Origin: Rhizophagus sp. LPA8_4_AMF
Lineage: Eukaryota > Glomeromycota > Glomeromycetes > Glomerales > Glomeraceae
Assembly: GCA_021464525.1 (NCBI GenBank)
Contig: JADRCO010001040.1
Coordinates: forward strand, 1-23,246
DNA: 23,246 nt
Reading direction: 5' to 3'
Both the position numbers and the translations under genes were made by a program. Below the pieces are notes generated by a model, which was not told the DNA's origin, did no database searches, and saw only the letters and a program-made list of their open reading frames with translations. Of this stretch, positions 18,488 through 23,246 are shown piece after piece (within the stretch, counting starts at the first letter, position 1; each line of letters opens with the position of its first letter).

Positions 18488-18848
18488 AAGTGTAATCTTT
18501 CAATAACTGAGTATTGAAAAAATAAAAAAGGGAGACGAATCTTTTGAGTAATGCTGTCATCATAAATTTTGTGCAAATATATACTTTATTATACAAATAA
18601 GTTATATAGTAAAAGTCATCTATGATCTATTATTACTAATTGTCAGCAATGAAAGGAGTATACTGTATATATAAATAATTGATCCCGTGAATTTCTCTGT
18701 CTCTCACGTGACTTCATCTAATGAAATCGTAAATTTTATGTTTGTTTCTTTTGCTCCAGACTTACAACGTATCTTTCAAAAAATACCTTAATCACTTTAA
18801 CGCAAAGGGGACAAAAAATAAGAAAATAATTTATTAAATAAATACTTT
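18488..18848. other. AT-rich spacer with probable promoter of the coiled-coil gene
   Basis: No gene is seen. A CTCACGTGAC sequence with the CACGTG E-box core lies at about 18704-18713, some 220 bp upstream of the coiled-coil gene start. Whether it is used is unknown. Confidence 0.4.
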
Positions 18849-19355
18849 TTAAAGCCCTCTCCTTTCGTCCTTTTTATTCAACAATACCATTTTTGTTTTT
18901 GGTTCAATTATATCTGGATATTTGTATATAATTTGATTTTCATGCAATTTAAACCATTTTTTTGGTGAACGAAAGAAATTCCTGTAAAATATACATCAGA
19001 AGCAGAGATCAGAGGCAAGCTTTCTTATTATTAAATTCTGTTGATTCCCCAAACAATCCTTGTACTCCACTCTGGAATCCAAGTGATGTAATCAAAGTTA
19101 TGAAAGCAGTTGTGAAAGGCAAAGGATCAATTATTTGTCTTCTAATAGGACTTGTTGATCCCATGATAGTCCATTCACAATTTAAAATTTTTACGTTGAC
19201 CGATCACTCAATAATTTTGCTAACATCATCATTGACCCACCAAATATGACTTCAATGAATCAGCCATCAATTGTATGCTATGGAAATCCACCTAGTATCA
19301 CTCACCAAATTTGTCACTTTTATCGAAAATACATTAACAACATTTGCAAAAAAAA
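18849..19355 (-). pseudogene. Eroded coding relic, unrecognised
   Basis: On the minus strand this region reads as protein-like sequence broken by several stops. It includes a stretch with WTIMGSTSPIRRQIIDPLPF, then FITLITSLGFQSGVQGLFGE, and near its end the open segment 18981-18849 with SPKKWFKLHENQIIYKYPD. The composition is far more balanced than the spacers. The + strand open frame 18962-19249 overlaps it and looks less natural. I cannot name the family; it could be a host gene or a mobile-element protein. Part of the interruption could be introns. Confidence 0.35.
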
Positions 19356-20025
19356 AAAATTTTTTTTAATGAAAAAGTTTCACATTTCTTTATGTTAACA
19401 AAGCTTTTATATACATATAACTTTATTTCAATTATATTTATTATAATTTTACTAATTTTATTTAATATTGCTATTATTACCAATAAAATGTGACTTTAGT
19501 TTTAACTTCCAATGACTGATAGATGTCTAGTGTCTATAAAAAAAATAATTATCAATGTATTTTAATCTATTATTATTATGTTAAAGATCACTTTTTTTTT
19601 AATAAATTCTTCACAGAATTCCTTGTTATGGTATTCTCATTTTTAAAATTATGCGTTGATCACATGATATCTCATAAAAAACCACAAAAATGCGACATTA
19701 TTATTGTGAGAAAAAATTATATATAAATTTAGAGAATATTATTGTTTTGCGATCAGTTTAGCCATACAGGTTTATCGGTCAGTTTTGCGGTCGGTTCAGT
19801 TTTGGTTGAAACCACGGTTAGAAGACTGTGGTATTTTCATAATTTACTATTTGTAAAAGAAATTTAATAATACTAGGAAACTGATACCGTTATAATTCCG
19901 AAGTGAAAAAAAAAAAAAATTTGCTGGCGATCACGTGGCGGACAGAGAAACTCATACTGTAAACATACAATAATAATCTTTATTTATGTTTTAGTCTAAT
20001 AATTATTATCTCTTATTATCATAGA
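19356..20025. other. AT-rich spacer with a GGTT/GGTC-rich patch
   Basis: The patch 19748-19835 holds recurring CGGTC/GGTTCAGTTTTGG-type words and ends in an imperfect hairpin, ACCAC pairing with GTGGT at about 19811-19832. It looks like the end of a small repeat element, but I see no matching partner end. Otherwise there are AT runs only; the open frame 19523-19726 looks like chance. Confidence 0.35.
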
Positions 20026-20670
20026 CGTGAAAATATTCATGAAATAATTTTATACATCGAGATATTCATAGCTAAAAATTTATTACTGTTAGGATAAGAA
20101 TGGTAAATATGGCAAAATTGGGACTTAGAATTATCACAACCTGTAAATGTTTCATTATTAAATAATGAAATATATGGAGTAATACATAAAGGAGCTAAAT
20201 TTTCAAAAGAATCTAATATACAGTTAGGGATCGGCTCTAATTCAGTTCTTCATCGACTCCAATTCGACTCTTATAAATAAGAAATGTACATCAAATTTAA
20301 GACTCAGAACATGTGATGATTAGTCTTCGAACGATAGTTAGTCGTTCTAACCCCAGGAGACTCGGAATCTTTTGAATTTAGAATCGGTTCCAGAATCGAT
20401 TCGAGTCAACTCATTTTGAGCTCTACAGTTTTGGTATGATTATGTGGGAACTTAACATTGAACTTATTCACGAAATTATGGATGGAAACGACCTGAAATT
20501 ACAAATGATTCACTTGTAGTAATTTAATAAAGCAATGCTGGAATTCTGATCCTTTTAAAAGACCAATTTTCGTGATTTATATTGATAAATTATATAACTC
20601 TATATTTGGAATTTGAGAAAAATTTATAGGAACATTTGAACAAGCTAAAAAAAAAAAGTTGGAATTGTAT
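20026..20670 (+). pseudogene. Protein kinase domain relic, split by a MITE
   Basis: Kinase landmarks appear in order but in shifting frames. IHRDIHS is the catalytic-loop HRD motif (20052-20072). A stretch with NNEIYGVIHKGAKFSKESN follows, with the APE segment missing. After the inserted element comes SFGMIMWEL (subdomain IX). At 20536-20565 is CWNSDPFKRP (subdomain XI). The tail EQAKKKKLEL follows. This order and wording fit the tyrosine-kinase-like genes that are hugely expanded in Rhizophagus. Only the C-lobe is present, and stops, frameshifts and a deletion make it inactive. The inserted element (20226-20423) lies between the two halves. Confidence 0.75.
20226..20423. mobile_element. 198-bp MITE-like element, possibly hAT-type
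   Basis: The element starts AGGGATCGGCTC and ends GAGCTC, with imperfect terminal inverted repeats (TAGGGATCGGCTCTAATTCAG against TAGAGCTCAAAATGAGTTGA). It is rich in GAATCG/GACTC words. TACAGTT occurs directly before it (20219-20225) and directly after it (20424-20430), consistent with a target-site duplication of about 7-8 bp, the size hAT transposons make. It has no coding capacity. It lies inside the kinase relic, which confirms both boundaries approximately. Confidence 0.7.
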
Positions 20671-20702
20671 ATAGTAAAGAATAAAATCTCACTCAAATCA
20701 AT

Positions 20703-20719
20703 TTTCGTTAGTAACGAAA
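20703..20719. repeat. Short perfect hairpin
   Basis: TTTCGTTA (20703-20710) and TAACGAAA (20712-20719) are perfect inverted repeats around one base. It lies between the kinase relic and the minus-strand relic that ends at 20741. It could be a transposon terminus or a terminator-like fold; there is no further support. Confidence 0.4.
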
Positions 20720-20740
20720 TTTCAATTTTTTTTTTTAGAG

Positions 20741-21000
20741 TTATGCCAGAATTTTTGTCATAAAAATTACTGCATTCATCACGACAGATTCAGCCACTTT
20801 CAAATTAGGAATTGGTGTACCATTTGGTTTTAATTTTTGATTATAAATCGTACTACTTAAGTTCACCATCCTTACATTGAATGCAAACCTATAAAATTCT
20901 GGGTTAAACCAAAATTATCAAAAATCTGGTCGGAAACAGCAGGTTCAAAATCGGGATTGAATATCCATTCCAAACTCAATTTTGTAATGAAAATATTTTT
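20741..21000 (-). pseudogene. Eroded coding relic, unrecognised
   Basis: Two protein-like minus-strand stretches overlap in different frames. One, from about 21000 to 20870, contains LEWIFNPDFEPAVSDQIFDN. The other, from 20911 to the stop at 20741-20743, contains NPEFYRFAFNVRM and PNGTPIPNLKVAESVVMNAV. Composition is clearly coding-like within very AT-rich DNA. I do not recognise the protein and cannot say whether it is a host gene, an exon pair or an element. Confidence 0.35.
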
Positions 21001-21535
21001 TTTTCACATATGAAAAAAAATTAAAAATGTCAATCTCTAAAAAAATATATGTTTTCGGCAACTTTTTGGTTTTAATAAAATTTTTTTTTTTTTTTTACAT
21101 TTTATAATCTGAGTCACTAAATTCAGGTATTATAATTATTCCCTTCTTTCTAGTTTTCTTTAAGTTTCCAGATTCTTAGAAACTTCTATAAAGAAGTTCT
21201 AATTATATATTCGTATGATAAAATAGAAACAATGATTAACGATTTAGATTTTAAGCAGAACATTATTGTTTTGTTTACGTTACAAACATGTTTTAATAAA
21301 GGAATTAGTAAAAGAATTTTTACTTAATGGAAAATGTCGAGAATTACGTGAGAAAATTTGATTATTGTTATTATGTGGCTAAAATAAATTTGTAACACAA
21401 AATTTTGATTCAAAATTCGGAAAATAAAGTTAGTGACCAGATTTACACAGAAGTTAAGTATAAAATTAATCATGTCCGGGTAATTTTCCAAAATTTACTG
21501 TATGTTATAAAACTTTCGAAACCTTAACTGTCAAT
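21001..21535. other. AT-rich spacer
   Basis: Long A and T runs, with no gene seen. The right end should contain the promoter of the + strand gene that starts at 21536. Confidence 0.4.
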
Positions 21536-21914
21536 ATGAGCACGGACTCAGAGAACGGAGTGTCATCATTGTTTTGGGACACGTTTACAATAAAAGATGT
21601 CGATTATATAGTAGGTTATGATGGCTTAAACCTGACAAAAGTCATTGAAGATAATGAAAATAGCGTCACTTCCACCAAAATTCATGCAGATGGCAGTTGT
21701 CGTTATTATTTTGAACTCACCATCGAAAATAATCCTGGGTATGTCCAAATTTTGTATAATATCTCTTTTTTATTATTTTACACGCTTAATAAATTTTTTA
21801 TTTTATTGACTTCGGCATCTATGCTTATGATAATGACCAGTTGTACAAACACTTTAAATACGATACTGCAAATTCCTCACACTTTTATACAAAAAGAACT
21901 CCTCTGAAATAGTG
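21536..21914 (+). CDS. Small unknown protein, conserved-looking first exon, doubtful 3' splice
   Basis: Exon 1 (21536-21738, about 67 aa, starting STDSENGVSSLFWDTFTIKD) has balanced coding composition. It ends at a strong fungal donor, GTATGT (21739). Past the donor the same frame stays open to 21907 but becomes Phe/Leu/Ile-rich, as expected of an intron. From about 21798 to the stop at 21912-21914 another frame reads well (DFGIYAYDNDQLYKHF, ending FYTKRTPLK) and is probably the last exon. No AG acceptor with the right phase lies at the start of that stretch, so the gene may have lost its splice site or be decaying. I do not recognise the family. It converges on the small minus-strand gene at 22038-22250. 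Confidence 0.5.
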
Positions 21915-22037
21915 AAACATACAATTATAGGGTGTGGGATGGGTTATAATAGATCCAGATTTGATGATAAAAAGCGGGAGAGAAAAGCACAAGAATAAGT
22001 AAGTATTCGGTATTGTTGGTGAATGTAGAAAGCATCA

Positions 22038-22250
22038 TTATCTTATTGTTCGATAAAATCTGTGAGAGAACGTACCAAGAAGCTTTAAGAGATGTTTAAA
22101 AAAAGTAACTATCTCTTCATCATCACAGGTAAGAAGGATGATATCTGCTTCAACTCTTTTAGCTGGATTGTTAATAAAGAAAGTGCGTAGGGCACTTTTT
22201 TCCTCTTTTGTGAAATCGAGCTTTTGGATTTTTTCATAGACGGCAGACAT
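22038..22250 (-). CDS. Small helical protein of unknown function, 70 aa
   Basis: This ATG-initiated frame encodes a compact, charged, mostly helical protein starting SAVYEKIQKLDFTKEEKSAL and containing RVEADIILLTCDDEEIVTFF. The balanced composition in AT-rich DNA argues that it is real. The last 11 residues (after LLKLLG) follow a GGTACGTT sequence that could be a splice donor, so the true C-terminus may lie further left. There is no signal peptide or membrane segment. I do not recognise it. Confidence 0.5.
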   Translation of the reverse strand: MSAVYEKIQKLDFTKEEKSALRTFFINNPAKRVEADIILLTCDDEEIVTFFKHLLKLLGTFSHRFYRTIR

Positions 22251-22391
22251 AATTACTTCTTATTAAGATGTGCAATTGTAGTCTAGGGATCTAGATAAAA
22301 GAAATTATTGGGCTATATATGAGAAATATAATGACGATATAGGTACTTCGAAAAAAAATAAAAAAAATTTATGCAAAAGAAATGATTAATA

Positions 22392-22469
22392 TGATGAGTA
22401 TTTATGATGAGTATTTATGATGAGTATTTATGATGAGTATTTATCATGAGTATTCATCATAAGTATTTA
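22392..22469. repeat. 13-bp minisatellite, six units
   Basis: There are four identical units of TGATGAGTATTTA (22392-22443), then two variant units, TCATGAGTATTCA and TCATAAGTATTTA. It is probably copy-number variable and has no coding role. Confidence 0.85.
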
Positions 22470-23246
22470 TTAAAAAAAAGGTAAGTGTGGGAAATGTAAT
22501 GATTTATGTACTAGGCTACTTGCCTATTTCATACCAGAATTTTTTTTTATGAGAATGAGATAATTGGAAGTATTGTACTAATCAACTACTATAACTAGTA
22601 AATTTCGTAATGTTGAGCTTCACTTCTTTTTTGGCAATCAATATTTTAATTTTACGGATAATTATTTCTGAAGTCAGAACAAAATTTCTGACTACCTTGT
22701 AAAAAGAGAATACATTGAATAACTGTATTTTTTATATATTTTTCATATGATCAATAGAGTGGCGCAATTCAATTCTATGATAAATGAAAATTATGTTACT
22801 TTCAATGTTATACAGTTCAAATTATGATAAATCAGTCACATTTTTGCATGTGAATTGTGTGCGCTATTATTTTTTTCTTTATTGTGATAAATGAATACGC
22901 CGTAATATTATAGTAATACGTCACATGTATCACTCTTGTAACTCCCTTAAAAAAATCAATAAAGTTAAGTGACCACAAATAATTACGACTATTATTATTA
23001 TTATTAAATATTTAACCCCTATTGACAGGTAGACAATAAGAATTACATGTGAGAAAAGACATGCAAATTAATTATACAATAATTAAAAAAATACAGATAT
23101 AGTCACTAACTAAAATCGGTTAAAAATTTATTTGACTACTAGTAACGTAAGTAAATGATTACAGTTTTATAAATCCATTTATCGTTCAGCCAGTAAGATC
23201 ATTTAGACTTTTACTGACCGATATTGTTTTAAATTGATCAATATTA
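22470..23246. other. AT-rich spacer to window end
   Basis: No gene, RNA or element is seen. A short ATT microsatellite lies at about 22990-23006. Confidence 0.45.

Noticed and set aside
18962-19249. 95-aa + strand open frame
   Set aside because: The opposite strand reads more like a protein across a longer span, so this is probably a shadow of that relic. The call is uncertain.
22392-22469. CRISPR-like regular repeats
   Set aside because: The 13-bp units are contiguous without spacers in a eukaryotic setting, so this is a plain minisatellite.

Overview
The window looks like nuclear DNA of an arbuscular mycorrhizal fungus (Glomeromycotina, most like Rhizophagus). The evidence is very AT-rich spacers, short introns of about 75-86 bp with GTATTT/GTAAGG donors, a SAM-domain gene, a decayed kinase gene of the expanded tyrosine-kinase-like type, a LINE relic, MITE-like repeats, and a lineage-style large gene family joining a J-like motif, TPR-like helices and a patatin domain. 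This placement comes from recognition, not from a search.

Left part (1-2400): the 3' end of a decayed LINE on the + strand, ending in an A-rich (AAATA) tail near 1204. It is followed by palindromic 36-bp repeats, two AGGTTATAACCT palindromes, a tandem array of about 72 bp, and a polypurine tract. At 3079-4344 on the minus strand lies a two-exon gene. Its N-terminal SAM domain is joined by splicing to two diverged copies of an unrecognised domain of about 100 residues.

Centre (5956-16425): a direct tandem array of one gene family. Copy 1 (1394 aa) and copy 2 (1278 aa) are intact single-exon genes. Copy 3 is an eroded pseudogene without the patatin part. The intact proteins run helical/TPR-like N-terminus, J-like motif with HSD instead of HPD, TPR-like region, acidic linker, TPRs, patatin lipase. 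Copy 1 alone keeps a glycine-rich hydrophobic segment of about 60 residues but has Ser where the catalytic Asp is expected. Copy 2 has the full Ser-Asp dyad but lacks the hydrophobic segment. The copies may therefore have divided roles: a membrane-inserting, possibly non-catalytic form and a soluble catalytic form.

Right part (16426-23246): a three-exon coiled-coil gene on the minus strand (17431-18487), two unrecognised eroded minus-strand coding relics, a kinase relic split by a 198-bp MITE with 7-bp flanking repeats, a short + strand gene with a doubtful 3' splice, a 70-aa minus-strand gene facing it, and a 13-bp tandem repeat. The rest is AT-rich spacer with nothing identifiable.
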